Notes: generated by a model not told the origin, from the sequence alone. 64,000 bases of DNA from Dendrolimus kikuchii (GCA_019925095.2 CM034408.1:248001-312000), one strand, 5' to 3'. Shown: positions 45,365-56,316, counted from the first letter of the stretch. Numbers and translations are program-made.

Positions 45365-45692
45365 GGTATAGATGTTGAAGAGTCAGATATTAATGTTTTG
45401 TGAGGTGAAGGCGAGTGAGGAACGGCGGCACAGGAAACTAACTTCCGATGGAAAATTCAAAAAGGCACGCCTACGTTGCAAACGTCCAGCGTGGAAAAGC
45501 AAAAACAAAATATTGGAGACAAGTCTGTCTGTAACTTTGGTTCACAAACTGAAATGCAATTTTTAGGCTTCATATGGAATAACTTTAGGAGAATAGAATA
45601 TCATTCACAGACGGTCTAGGTATGCTTGGCCTTAGCAGATACTTCGCGTCTCTCTGCGTATTCTACCGACTGTATAAAAGGGAGTGTTGCTC
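45365..45692. other. Unassigned sequence
   Basis: A frame at 45372-45566 has basic composition but no recognised family or splice sites. Confidence 0.4.
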
Positions 45693-46276
45693 CCCTAAAA
45701 ATTGAACATAGTTTCGTCCAGTAGTTTTCATTTTACGAACATTTTTTTGTTCCCGTTTCTTGGGACCTATATATTTTAAGGAGCGCGGCACCTTTCGTAG
45801 GTCTACCCATACATAGCTAGACACTAAAAAGTAACAAATAAAAAAAAAACTTCATTTAAAAAAATCGACTTTAAAAACTAAAAAGTATAAAATAACTTAT
45901 TTCTAAAGCTATTATTATTATTAATATATATTATCTAAAACATCTTAAAGTCGGTGCTTAGTAATTTTCAAAATATAGTAATTTTTATGTTTTACTTTGC
46001 ACCGACTTCAAGATACATACATACATACATAACTTCACGCCAGTTCCCTTGCGGGGTAGGCACGAACAACAGAGCGCCATTTAGGCCCATTCTTACACAC
46101 CTCACTTGCTTCTTTGACATTCATAACTCTTGTCATGCACGCTCGTCTGTTCTTAAGGCTCCTGACATCACCCTCTGCTAGTACAAGATGAGACTTCAAG
46201 ATGTTTTAGATAATATATATTAATAATAATAGCTTTAGAAATTAGTTATTTTATACTTTTTAGTTTTTGAAGTCGG
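45693..46276 (+). mobile_element. ACCGACTTC foldback element, copy 4, left-truncated, with nested LINE
   Basis: It begins inside the single-copy segment (AAAAATTGAACATAGTTTCG) and ends TTTTTGAAGTCGGTTT. A LINE interrupts the loop side. Confidence 0.8.
46015..46191 (-). mobile_element. TATG-LINE fragment in the foldback element, 11 bp duplication
   Basis: It runs from the (TATG)n tail to CTGCTAGTACAAGATGA. It is flanked by GACTTCAAGAT at 46004-46014 and 46192-46202, foldback sequence. Confidence 0.93.
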
Positions 46277-46441
46277 TTTTTTTAAACGTAGTTTTTTTAT
46301 TTTTCTATATCTGGAGATAAGTTACACATTATGTATTGTTTATTAAGAAACATTTTGACTGTGAACAAACCTTCGAATAAACTATCTTAATATGTTTAAT
46401 AAGTAATTAACCATTTTAGGTGAATTATGGCTTTACTTATA

Positions 46442-46678
46442 TATAAGAATGACTAAACAGATATACAATGCAAAAGTGGACGGATGCAGAAGTCGTGGAA
46501 GGCCACGACACACCTTCCATGATAAAATTGATCGTGTACTAGCAGAAGGTGATGTCAGGAGCTTTAAGAACAGACGAGCGTGCATGACAAGAGGTGTGTA
46601 AGAATAAGCCTAAATGACGCTCTGTTGTTCGTGCCTACCCCGCAAGGGAACTGGCGTGAAGTTATGTATGTATGTATG
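46442..46678 (+). mobile_element. TATG-LINE fragment, 237 bp, 8 bp duplication
   Basis: It starts at RMTKQIYNAKVDG. A 24-base deletion removes VMNVKEAS, and a stop (TGA) replaces the W codon. It is flanked by TACTTATA at 46434-46441 and 46679-46686. Confidence 0.88.
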
Positions 46679-46894
46679 TACTTATAATAATCTCGTTAAG
46701 AAACGATTAACCATCTCTTAAGTAAGAGAATCAAAATCAGACCCTAATCAATGAATATCTTTTTTTTCATTTATAAACCTGTATTACCTGTTGTTTACCT
46801 AAGAGGAGCACAGATAAACAAAATTTGAATGATTAACGTAGGCTGTACCTAAAATATTCGACTAAAGAGGAGTTTATGGGTAAGATTTTCACTA

Positions 46895-47213
46895 AAGAGA
46901 ATGAGAACTTCTGAAAAAGAGTGTCGGGGTGAAGGTAAGGAAAGGAATGCTCCGGTGGTTAGGGCATGATGAAAGAATGACTAAACAGATATACAATGCA
47001 AAAGTGGATGGATGCAGAAGTCGTGGAAGGCCACGACATACCTTCCTTGATCAAATTGATCGTGTACTAGCAGAAGGTGATGTCAGGAGCCCTAAGAACA
47101 GACGAGCGTGCATGACAAGAGCTATGAATATCAAAGAAGCAAGTGAGGTGAATGGGGCTCTGTTGTTCGTGCCTACCCCGCAAGGGAACGGGCGTGAAGT
47201 TATGTATGTATGT
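46895..47213 (+). mobile_element. TATG-LINE fragment, 319 bp, 10 bp duplication
   Basis: Reads GVKVRKGMLRWLGH, then lacks VERMH, then DERMTKQ...; another deletion removes CKNKPEW. It is flanked by ATTTTCACTA at 46885-46894 and 47214-47223. Confidence 0.9.
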
Positions 47214-47223
47214 ATTTTCACTA

Positions 47224-47556
47224 ATCAGTTGCTGAGCAGTTTATCAACAAATCTTTGTACAGATTATACAAGGGACAGGCTGATTTTATAATAAGCTACC
47301 AAACTCTTTAACATTTTTCAACGTTTCCAAAGTCCATTTTGTCTAAGTTCAGAACTTTAGCGAACTCAATTTGTTGGAACTTTTGTTTGTTAGTAAACTT
47401 GGCTCGAGTTGGACGAAGCGTCGGCCAATCTACGGATTGGTGGAGTGTACCCATCGACTTTCCGAGTGTTGTAGGCATTTTCATAAAGTTTTGATTGGCT
47501 ATTTTCAGTCAGAAATTTAATAGACATTTTATAATGTTATACTATCATCACGATTG
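47224..47556. other. No feature recognised
   Basis: Mixed sequence, no shared repeat. Confidence 0.45.
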
Positions 47557-47791
47557 CCAGGTGGTAGGGCATTTGCCCGACTGGATGGCTACCACCCCTG
47601 GTCTAGAGCATGCTGCCATAACAACTTTGAGTTGTGTTCCGGCATTAGTGACCAGGTTCCAGACTCACTTAAGAGAGCAGCAGCGCATTTGTAGCACCTT
47701 TGGTGTTGCAAATGTCCATAGGCGATGGTAACCGCTTTCCATCCAGTGGGCCGTCTGCCTGTCTGCTGAACTCCTGCAATAAAAAAAAAAA
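47557..47791 (+). mobile_element. GCAG-SINE short form, starting at the GCCAGGTGG stem
   Basis: Starts TTGCCAGGTGGTAGGGC and ends CTCCTGCAATAAAAAAAAAA. ACGAT occurs just before it and after the A run, a possible short duplication. Confidence 0.87.
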
Positions 47792-47907
47792 CGATGCTTT
47801 GCGTTTGCTACAAATCCATTAATTCTTCGAGAAGTAATTCTGTAACATACTACTAAAAAAACAGCTTGAGGTATAATTGAACAAGAAATATGAGGAAAAT
47901 CAATATT

Positions 47908-47990
47908 TAGCTAGACGTGTTGCTGGGGAGTTTCTTGCCGCTTCTTCTCCTTTACAGCATCAACACGTTGCGAAGCGGTGTACATAGAAT
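47908..47990 (-). repeat. Short dispersed repeat (ACACGTC...TTCTTGC type)
   Basis: GCTAGACGTGTTGCTGGGGA to CGTTGCGAAGCGGTGTAC. Inverted relative to 53608-53688. Confidence 0.6.
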
Positions 47991-48012
47991 AGGAAGTAAA
48001 ATTAAATTTTTA

Positions 48013-48522
48013 ACCGACTTCAAAAAAGGAGGAGGTTCTCAATTCGTCGGGATCTTTTTTTTTATGTATGTTCACCGATTACTCCGAGATCTATGATTTG
48101 ATTTACGTGATTCTTTTTTTGTTGGATGCGGAATAGCTTCTATTTGGTCCCCTACAATTTAGCATAGTTTGGTTCAGTAGTTTTCATTTTACAAACATTT
48201 TTTTGTTCCCGTTTCTTGGGACCTATATTTTTTAAGGGGCGCGGCACCTTTCGTAGGTCTACCCATACATAGCTAGACACTAAAAAGTAACAAATAAAAT
48301 TAAAAAAACCGACTTCAAAAACTAAAAAGTATAAAATAACTTATTTCTAAAGCTATTATTATTAATATATATTATCTAAAACATCTTGAAGTCGGTGCAA
48401 AGTAAAACGTAAAAATTACTAAGCACCGACTTTAAGACGTTTTAGATAATATATATTAATAATAATAGCTTTAGAAATAAGTTATTTTATACTTTTTAGT
48501 TTTTTAGTTTTTGAAGTCGGTT
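48013..48522 (+). mobile_element. ACCGACTTC foldback element, copy 5
   Basis: ACCGACTTCAAAAAAGGAGG to TTTTTGAAGTCGGTT. The loop is shortened relative to copy 3 (ATATTTTGAAAATTACT missing). It lies only 287 bp upstream of the dystrophin exon. Confidence 0.82.
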
Positions 48523-48554
48523 TTTTTAAACAAAGTTTTTTAATTTTCTAACCT

Positions 48555-48625
48555 GTATGTATAACCTTCAAAAGTGTTCTCTAGTGGAACTTATTTTGAA
48601 AAAAAAACTTTTGAATTAGAATTTA
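48555..48625 (-). repeat. Fragment of the pyrimidine-rich dispersed repeat
   Basis: GTGTTCTCTAGTGGAACTTA is the complement of the segment at about 22600-22625. Confidence 0.55.
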
Positions 48626-48808
48626 ATGAAATGAAGCTAATGAGAATATGTACGTGTGAGTATGAAGAGAATAATAAAAATTGATAAAGATGAAGTGTTT
48701 GTTAGGATCATAGCAGGGGGAGATTCATCGTCTCTGTCTACTCCGGTATGAATTAGGCGTGATAATAAGTATGTAGTAGTAATAGTTTGTTTGTTTGTTT
48801 TGTTGCAG

Positions 48809-48897
48809 AGTGGAGCGGGCGCGCATCGGGGCGGCGCCGCTCCTCGCAGCAGTCGCCCGCTGCGCTGCTGGCCCACTTCGACACCAGCGTGTTGCAG
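48809..48897 (+). CDS. Dys: Internal exon of dystrophin (distal rod linker), partial gene
   Basis: Dystrophin links cortical actin to the membrane dystroglycan complex. This 89 bp exon follows a pyrimidine-rich (TTTG)n tract ending TTGCAG and is followed by the donor GTATAC. The open frame starts with a split codon (two bases, so the upstream intron is phase 1) and ends on a complete CAG codon (phase 0). It reads a basic, serine-rich linker, SGRASGRRRSSQQS, then AALLAHFDTSVLQ, which leads directly into the helix of the next exon at 59327. The exon is strongly GC-rich against AT-rich flanks. The assignment depends mainly on in-phase joining to the next exon, since the linker alone is not diagnostic. 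The other two frames give low-complexity Ala/Gly/Arg peptides. The gene is partial here: no other exon was found upstream in the window. Confidence 0.8.
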
Positions 48898-49170
48898 GTA
48901 TACATGACTCTCTTCTTTTTACTGGGTTCCTTGAAAGAAAGAAAGAGACTTATTGACTTAAAAACGACGCTATACAAAAATAGGAAGTAATAAAATAACA
49001 ATTGTGTGAGTGTGCCGTTCACGCGTGTTACACTCTCAAACTGGCAATTACGTCTATCATAAGTTTATCGCAAGTTAATCAATGTAAGAATATATTCAAT
49101 TAAATAATAATTCGCTAAGAAGTCTAACTCGCGCAGCAGAAGTGAAACTAACTGTAACAAGGTGTGGGAG

Positions 49171-49440
49171 GGAATAAACTTTACATAAATCTATCCCAGT
49201 ATCCGGGATGAAAAGTATCCCTTGGCCACCCTCAGTATTCAAATTACGTATGTACCGAGTATCAGCCAAATCGGTCCAATAGTCTTTCCATAAAAGGATA
49301 ACAAACAGAGAGACAAATATACTTTTATCCCGGAAACTATCCCATTTTCCGGGATAAAAAGTATCCTATGTTCATTCTCGGCATCGAAAATATACTGAGT
49401 TTCAGCCAAATCGGTCCAGTAGTTTTTACGTGAAAACGGA

Positions 49441-49485
<45 letters not shown>

Positions 49486-49517
49486 GTTACTTTCGCATTT
49501 ATAATATTAATAGGGAT
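49171..49517 (+). repeat. LINE 3' UTR (RTE/Proto2-like), copy 2
   Basis: Near-identical to 31155-31530, with a longer (CAGA)n run at 49441-49484, ending TATAATATTAATAGGGAT. Starts abruptly at GAATAAACTTTACATAAATC. Confidence 0.78.
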
Positions 49518-49765
49518 TTAAGCTTTGAAGTATTAACGAAAAACATTTCTAAATCTCTGTATGAGCATAGTGTTTAAATTAATAAATATAATGTATTCTG
49601 TCTCATTCTCTTGCAGGCTAGACTTTCAGATTTATGTGTTTGTCTCTTTTTAGTGTCGTTATTTTGTTTCATCACTTTAAAAACACATAATATTCACAAT
49701 AAATTTTGCACAAAAACAAACAAACTTGATTCCCAAAACTTAAAAAATAGGCTTAACTTAAATTT

Positions 49766-49995
49766 GCCAGGTGGTAGGGCATTCGCTCGATTGGATAGCT
49801 ACCACCCCTGGTCTAAAGTAGGTCGCCATAACAACCTTGAGTTGTGTTCCAGCATTAGTGACCAGGTTCCAGTCTCCCTTAAGAGAGCAGCAGCGCATTT
49901 GTAGCACCTTTGTTGTTGCAAATGTCCATAGGCGATGGTAATCGCTTTCCATCGAGTGGGCCGTCTGCCTGCTTATCTCCTGCCATACAAAAAAG
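49766..49995 (+). mobile_element. GCAG-SINE short form, starting at the GCCAGGTGG stem
   Basis: Starts TTTGCCAGGTGGTAGGGC and ends ATCTCCTGCCATACAAAAAA. Confidence 0.87.
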
Positions 49996-50439
49996 GCTTG
50001 TACGTCGAGTTTTTTTAGTCAACTAGGTTAGCAACTTAGCATTGCGTTGCATCGGAATTTGAAGAAAAATTCCGACATAGCGCTCTTCTCGCTTCTGCGA
50101 TCTTCAGTGCCAACCTATCCTATATCTTACTTCTGCTTCTTATTGCTATGCCACTTCCGCCAGGCCCCGGTAGAAGGTGTAGGCCCAACAAATACTGGCT
50201 TGACATCGTATGGGCTGCCCATGACTGTGCTGTGAACAAAATGAGGGAAACCGGACGCTTCAAACAGTTAGGATGGTGGGTTATGGGGTCTTTTTTGAAA
50301 CGGCTTTTTTGTCGGCTTAAACTTTATTTCCAAACGTTTTGGCGAATTGGGGGTTGGAAATTCAGGGTTGAATAAACGTCTAATTCGCGATGTGTTTTCC
50401 TATTACAATTTGTAATACCGGGTCTAATTGTAATTTTTT
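49996..50439. other. Unassigned, possibly a LINE end
   Basis: A frame at 50148 reads GRRCRPNKYWLDIVWAAHDC, faintly like the 'GRP...W.D.V' end of LINE ORF2, but too weak to assign. Confidence 0.35.
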
Positions 50440-50579
50440 CTAGTAATAAATATAGCCTATATTAATCTGGGATAACGTAGCATTCTAATTGTGAAAGAAT
50501 TTTTGAAATCGGTTCAGTAGTTTTTGCGTTTATTCGTTACAAACATACAAATCTTTCCTCTTTATAATATTAGTATAGA
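50440..50579 (-). mobile_element. Helitron remnant
   Basis: The minus-strand 5' end TCTATACTAATATTATAAAG is clear at 50560-50579. CTAG at 50440-50443 may be the other end, but the GC-rich 3' portion is missing. Confidence 0.65.
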
Positions 50580-51097
50580 TAAGCTTTCTATACTTTTTCA
50601 TATAACCTTTAAGTATGATAAATCTCTCTCTAAAATTAATATCGTATAAAACTTTACTTTTAAAATACTATGATACAAACATTTTATAAATTGTTTAAAC
50701 AAGATTTAATACGCTGTCTAAGAAGTGACGTCATAACTTGATATTCTCGTACAAAACATAGAAGACTATGGCGTTTGTTAACATGATAAACAGTGTTTTA
50801 TTAGCCTTAACTGTCAGCTACCGTATTAGGTTAAAGAGGGATAAAGATTTTTCTCCATGTATTAATATGTAGATAATTTTTAAATTTGTCAGTACCTTAC
50901 TAATATTAGTATATTTTGAGCTCGTATTAGGGAGATATCGTGGACGTAAACTTGTTAGCCACAAACGCGGGCTCGATTTGGGGGTATCCAGAGCGCTCGA
51001 AGGCCTCCCAAGGGAGCATACCGCTACAGAGAGACATCGATAGCACTTTGGTACACTGTTACCAAGCTATAATACAGTTAGTACATTGAGTTTGTAT
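50580..51097. other. No feature recognised
   Basis: AT-rich, then a balanced patch at 50935-51060 with no frame. Confidence 0.45.
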
Positions 51098-51513
51098 TGT
51101 TACGAATTGCGGGATGTGAATTGAAATACCGTTGGAATTGTCACAAGTTTTATTATAAGTACACACATATAATTCACAGTTCTTACAAACAAAACCGAAT
51201 TCAACAGATACTCTTAAAGACATAAATAGAAACTCTTCAATCGCAGTTGAAATCCAACTAACTCAGTCCTCGATTGACCGAACTTATATATATATTTGTA
51301 AAAGTAGCCATGGCCGCCTAGCAACATGCGCACTAGTTCTTGGAATTCTCATTTTAGAAGCTTTATTGCTTCTATGAATTTGCAAACAATAGGAAATCAG
51401 GATTTATGACGTAGGGCCGGGAGGCGTACAGAAGTTATTAACGCGGTCAATAGATCATTTAAATTCGAAGAGGTAATAAAACACCTTTAAAGGATTAGTT
51501 ATCGCCTCGCAAC
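51098..51513 (+). mobile_element. Probable solo LTR, TGTTACG...GTAAC family
   Basis: Starts TGTTACGAATTGCGGGATGT and ends CGCAACAGTAAC. It has TGAAATACCGTTGGAATTG like the other copies, but no matching 5 bp flanks. Confidence 0.6.
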
Positions 51514-51731
51514 AGTAACGAAATTTGTAATGCTAAGCTGGTAAATTACTTGATATAGATATTCGCTACATCTGGAGCGAAGCCGTTGCCGGCCCTTAAG
51601 ATGAGGTATAGGGATGAGATAAGAGGAATAAATCACAGGGGATGGCTTAAGCATATGAGATTAAAATTATATAAAATGTTATACCTTGAAACTGTAGAGA
51701 GTTTTGATGCAACCGGAATAAGGTAGGTTTT

Positions 51732-52037
51732 ATCCGTGCAGGAACGGAGAAAGAATGCAATTTCCTGCGTTAGGGCGGCCTGTCGTAAGAGGCGACTAAA
51801 CATCCCACAGCCAGGTGGTAGGGCATTTGCCCGACTGGATGGCTACCACCCCTGGTCTAGAGCATGTCGCCATAACAATTTTGAGTTGTGTTCCGGCATT
51901 AGTGACTAGGTTCCAGACTCCCTTAAGAGAGCAGCAGCGCATTTGTAGCACCTTTGGTGTTGCAAATGTCCATAGGCGATGGTAACCGCTTTCCATCCAG
52001 TGGGCCGTCTGCCGGTCTGCTGAACTCCTGCAATAAT
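51732..52037 (+). mobile_element. GCAG-SINE, full length
   Basis: TATCCGTGCAGGAACGG to CTCCTGCAATAATAAAC. Stem and inner hairpin intact. Confidence 0.88.
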
Positions 52038-52109
52038 AAACTTAGTGTTATGACTATGGCCTAATACATCTCGTTTATAGCTTTAAAAGTAACGCCGTTA
52101 ATGACTAGC

Positions 52110-52412
52110 TACATTAGTGTACCTGTCTTGGCTTTATACGTGGTCGGTGGACAAACGTATGGGTATGGATTCGCTGCCGACTGCCAAGAAGGTGGTGACA
52201 AGGATGCGTTCAGCGGGATCTGGAAAGCGATGTTTCCCCAGCCCCCACCGCCGAGTTATCGGGACCCCTATCATCTCCACCGCCAAGAAAGGGGAAGAAA
52301 AAGAAGGCTGCGCCCACTAAACTGTCCGCTTTAGAGACCCCAGCTCGGGAGGATTTTCCCCCCTTGCCGGTCTTTAAATCCAGGAAAAATTTGTCGGTTC
52401 CAAATCTAACAG
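52110..52412 (+). pseudogene. Possible retrotransposon ORF1 fragment
   Basis: One frame reads PPPRKGKKKKAAPTKLSALE and PAREDFPPLPVFKSRKNLSV. A basic Lys-rich run followed by DFPPLP is reminiscent of LINE ORF1 N-termini. It has no start codon context and runs directly into a truncated GCAG-SINE. Confidence 0.4.
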
Positions 52413-52556
52413 TCATTCTCCCTTAAGAGAGAAGCAGCGCATTTGTAGCAACTTTAGTGTTGCAAATGTCCATAGGCGATGGTAACCGCTTTCCTTCAAG
52501 TGGGCCGTTTGCCTGTCTGCTGATCTCCTGCAATAAAAAAATAAAATAAAAAATAA
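52411..52556 (+). mobile_element. GCAG-SINE, 5' truncated (146 bp)
   Basis: Starts CAGTCATTCTCCCTTAAGAG and ends CTCCTGCAATAAAAAAATAA. This is a different truncation point from the short-form copies. Confidence 0.85.
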
Positions 52557-53411
52557 ATCGGGGCACTAGGATGTCAGTTCAGCTTAACTACGTGAGACAT
52601 CCCTGACGTTCTAGATATATGCTCTCGTAGGGACCCAGGTAGGTTTAGTGGGTAGTTTGTCCGGCCTCCTTCTTTAATGAAGAAGATACCATTTGCCGTT
52701 TGGCACAAGAGCCCCACACACACGAAGCACGCGGCTTTAGGCAGTGCTTTTTTCTTCTCCTGTATTCACTAGTTAACAAAAAAAGAGCATTATACTTTGT
52801 CTAATGTAACTATTGTCCTCACCACGACACTCGGCTTTTGTAAGCACAAAAATCTTTTTATTGAATCGCTTTCCGATAATAAGAATTTTATGGACGAACT
52901 AGTTGTCTCATTCGGGTTTGCGCGGTTGTTTCTCGTTCAAATTTCCGTTGCTAGCTTTTTATGGTACTATACTGTTTTATGGTGCGGCCTAACCGTGGTA
53001 AATTTAACTCGGTTTTGATCGCTGTACATCTGTGAGAGAGGTCAAATTTTGCTGGGTATATTGGCTATTACTGTATTTAATAGGTCACTAGGAATTTTTC
53101 TGTAGATTTATCTATGTTATCTTTGAATGAGTTTTCCGGCTGGAAAGTACTTCAAATACGGAAGTATTGCGTTTTTCACGATGTACGCTTCCATCCTTAG
53201 CGCTTGTGTAGACGGCACCGCCAGCATCGCACCGTTGCCTCGCTGCTATTCTGTGAACTCCGCTCTTCTATACCGCCACAACATTACTGATGACCGTCGA
53301 CTGGACACTGGAGAATATTTTTTGAAGATGATACATATAAGTTAAAAGTCCACTTCCTATTATATGTTTGTCCGCGGGGAACAGTTTAAAAAAAAGTAAG
53401 TTAAAAACAAA
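52557..53411. other. No feature recognised
   Basis: The 72-73 residue frames at 52797 and 53127 lack splice signals or known motifs. GAGAATATTTTTTGAAGAT near 53310 matches the dispersed repeat at 22615. Confidence 0.4.
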
Positions 53412-53605
53412 ACCCCGATTTTGAAGCATTCTTCATTGGTGCTCCGCTCCAATTGGTCTTAGCGTGATGATATATAGCCTATAGCCTTCCTTGATAAATG
53501 GGCTATCTAACACTGAAATAATTTATCAAATCAGACCCGTAGTTCCTGAGATTAGCGCGTTCAAGCAAACAAAAAAACTCTTTAGCTTTATATATTAGTA
53601 TAGAT
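53412..53605 (-). mobile_element. Non-autonomous Helitron, 3' end missing
   Basis: The minus strand begins TCTATACTAATATATAAAGC. The body matches 35072-35308, but the GCGGGC...CTAG terminus is absent. Confidence 0.78.
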
Positions 53606-53607
53606 AT

Positions 53608-53688
53608 AGATGTACACCGCTTCGCAATGTGTTATCGCTATTTAAGGAGAAGAAGTGACAAGAAACTTCCCAGCAACACGTCAAGCTA
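53608..53688 (+). repeat. Short dispersed repeat (ACACGTC...TTCTTGC type)
   Basis: TGTACACCGCTTCGCAATGT to CCAGCAACACGTCAAGC. Confidence 0.6.
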
Positions 53689-53761
53689 AAAATTCATTTC
53701 GGAGTCCGAGGTCCATCGTCTTACTCTTTTTCTTCTCCACTTCGTAAAGTCTTCAGCACTA

Positions 53762-54370
53762 TGTTAGTAGTAGTCAGCCAGTCATAGTCCACTGCCGGAC
53801 GTAGGCCTCCCCAAGTCGGCGCCACTCATCCCGGTGCTCCATCTTCCTCATCCACCGTCTTTTTTTTTTGAGGGGGGGGGAAATGCTTTTTGCACACTAC
53901 TGGGTCCTTTACTAGGGACTAGACCAAAGCGACTAGAGGTGTCACCCACGAATGGGCGCACCAGAGTCAAATCGCCGGCTTGTGTGGAGACTCGAAGACT
54001 CAATACTCCACAAAAACCACCCTCCTCCCATGTGCCCCGCGCTTATGGCAGGAAGAGCGTGAGACTTAGAACGTAGTTACGCCCACGCTGATCCTAGCGC
54101 ATCAGTGCTTGAGAATGCCCCGGGAGAGGCAAACTCACTTCGACAACAGGGATGAAGACTCCTCTGCTCCCTAGATGCTAGAGGGCCCCTGCAGCAGTAT
54201 TACGGGAGATCTTGCGCACGTCTGCGCCACCTCTTTCCCTTCTCATCCACCGTCTACCTTGACCTTACGCAGGTCGCCAGTCCACCGGGCTGCGTCTTCG
54301 ATGGAAATATGCCAGCACTGCGGTTATCAACCAGCATGCCAAGCGTGGTAACTATGGCGATGATCCCTTA
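53762..54370 (+). repeat. RTE-type LINE 3' region, interrupted by a retroposon
   Basis: ATAGTCCACTGCCGGACGTA GGCCTCCCC and, after the insert, CTTACGCAGGTCGCCAGTCC are the familiar antisense end of a lepidopteran RTE ORF. The insert is at 53861-54241. Confidence 0.65.
53861..54241 (-). mobile_element. Poly-A retroposon/LINE 3' end ('TGGGTCCTTT' family), 14 bp duplication
   Basis: T tract and G tract at the left; body as at 41728 but 100 bases longer at the 5' end. It is flanked by CTCATCCACCGTCT at 53847-53860 and 54242-54255. Confidence 0.9.
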
Positions 54371-54439
54371 TGAAGAAGCACTATGTTAACATTAGCAGAA
54401 TTATTACTCACAAAATAAAATCAGCCTTTCTTTAGCTTT

Positions 54440-54520
54440 TTTTCTCAGGCAAACGGCCGACCTGATGGAAAGCGGTTACCGTCTCCTAAAGACGTTTGCA
54501 ACATGATAAGATGCAGGGAT
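54440..54520 (-). repeat. LINE 3' end related to the GCAG-SINE tail
   Basis: CTCAGGCAAACGGCCGACCT and GATGGAAAGCGGTTACCGTC resemble the GCAG-SINE 3' region, but the rest is different. Likely from a sister LINE. Confidence 0.55.
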
Positions 54521-55474
54521 AGGACATGAGGAGCGGGATAGGTGAATTCCAAGTAATATTCTGCAGAATCGCTTCGGGACGCTATATACCAAAATTGATT
54601 TTTTATAACAAGTCCTCGAATTCCTTAACCCTAGATTTTCTTTTTCGATCAGAAGCCGAACACTTATTTCTTGTAATTTTTCTTGGTTTTTTCAATAGAA
54701 AAGGTTTAGTGCGGTCTCATCTGCGGCCGCAATCCGAGGTCTTGATTTAAACAGGATTGGCCGACCTCGTTTGAAAACATACGGGAGTGTTCTCGGAGAT
54801 TGCTCGCTGGGATTGCAATTGACTGAAATATTTGAAGGGACAAAAAAGTCAATATAAATAATAATTAAAAGTTTATGACACAACATAACGTACAATACTT
54901 TCATGAAATTCACATAACACTGAATCGAAAAGTAATGTAAACTCTTTGTACAGCTATGCTTTTATCGTAAGATAGAAAAGAATTATTGATATTGTAAGTG
55001 AACAGAAGAAAAATATACTTGTGTATTTTATCACTTTATTTTGAAGTTTTCTGGACAAATATATCTAAAGTTAATTTAACCACCGTCCATAAGTTTTCCA
55101 CATTGAAAAATGCGTGGTCATCGTATAAATGTATAAAAATACTAAAATTATTGCAATATTAAATTGGAAAGCCTTTAACGAACCCGTCTTAAATTCTAAT
55201 GACGTAAGTTCGAATCATCGCTGAGAAGCATGCACCGCTTGGACAGTTTTTCTGACATAATAAGCATATTGTTACAATCACCATGTTATGGTGAAGGAAA
55301 TCAATGGAAACTTGTAGATTAAATTTATTGTATTTGGACAAGCGTGACGGATATACAACACTATTTGTTTGCCTAACTAGGCTTAATAGCAGATTTTTTT
55401 TTTATCACTTTATTGCTCACCAAATATATAATTTCAAAAATACACAATTACAACATTTACTTATGGACTGATAT
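54521..55474. other. No confirmed feature
   Basis: A GC-rich patch at 54700-54800 has no splice-bounded frame. The rest is AT-rich. Confidence 0.4.
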
Positions 55475-55765
55475 TATTTTATGAAGAACGGAGATTGCGT
55501 GTTAATAGGTTGTAATATTATAATGACTCATCGGACAACCAGACGCATTGGCATGCGGTACCGCTATATGGTAGACATACCACCTATACGAATAAAGTGC
55601 TTTGAGTCCACCTTCATCATGCGCACCGCAAAGGAGTGGAATTCACTGCCGGAGTCAGCTTTTCCCGAAACCTACAACCTGGGACCTTCTGGGTAAGCGT
55701 GCTCCATCTTAGACCATATTTCCGCTCAAATCGAGCGAGATAATGGTCAAACGCGAACCTGTACG
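55475..55765 (+). pseudogene. LINE reverse transcriptase C-terminal remnant
   Basis: Reads HRTTRRIGMRYRYMVDIPPI and RTAKEWNSLPESAFPETYNL, then a frame break before the expected F..RV region. Same family as 9095-9290. Confidence 0.78.
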
Positions 55766-56316
55766 TGATAAAAAAAAATTAAGGCTCTTGCAGCATTTCT
55801 TTTTGTATATATTATTTTAAATTTAAATTTCATGGCTAAAAACGAACGTCAGACGAGCGTCAGCCGCTCAGAATGAACTCCCGTATGTTTTGAAACTCGT
55901 GAAACATAAGCAGCCAGTAGGGTGGACTATCAACGCGCTCGTATCGCCCTCCACGAAGGCCGTAAGCCGAAAACAGGTTGACCTTCGCCTTTGGAAGTTC
56001 TTTGATTAAACTCATCCCAATCGTATCGTCTTCGAGACATCACTATACCCCACGGGTGTAGAAAATTATATGACCTGAACAAAGGATGCCTGGAGCCTGT
56101 ATATGTGGAAGTAATAAGGATGTGTTTCTTTTAATTTTGTAAAAAGGGTGAAAATCTCTATGTATTTGTTGTTATTATGTTCTTGCTTCATCTGGAATAA
56201 TGTTATAGCTATTGACCGTTCGACGCCGATGTAGTAATGGACTTAATGCGTTGTTTGTTATTAATTGTTAGTGATGTTAAATATTAAGAGATAACATTTA
56301 TATATATAGGTATATA
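55766..56316. other. Unassigned sequence
   Basis: 55850-56050 has balanced composition with stops in all frames. Possibly an old LINE fragment. Confidence 0.35.

Larger units (their letters stand above)
1..48808 (+). other. Intron upstream of the first recognised exon (phase 1, 5' end outside the window)
   Basis: I found no splice-bounded coding segment before 48809. If the gene model is right, this is one intron longer than 48.8 kb built almost entirely of transposable elements, which are listed separately. Large introns are usual for dystrophin genes. A small exon of under about 60 bp could have been missed. Confidence 0.6.

Noticed and set aside
52797..53345. Two 72-73 residue frames in a stretch without clear repeats
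   Set aside because: No start context, splice sites or recognised motif; the second ends in a dispersed repeat.
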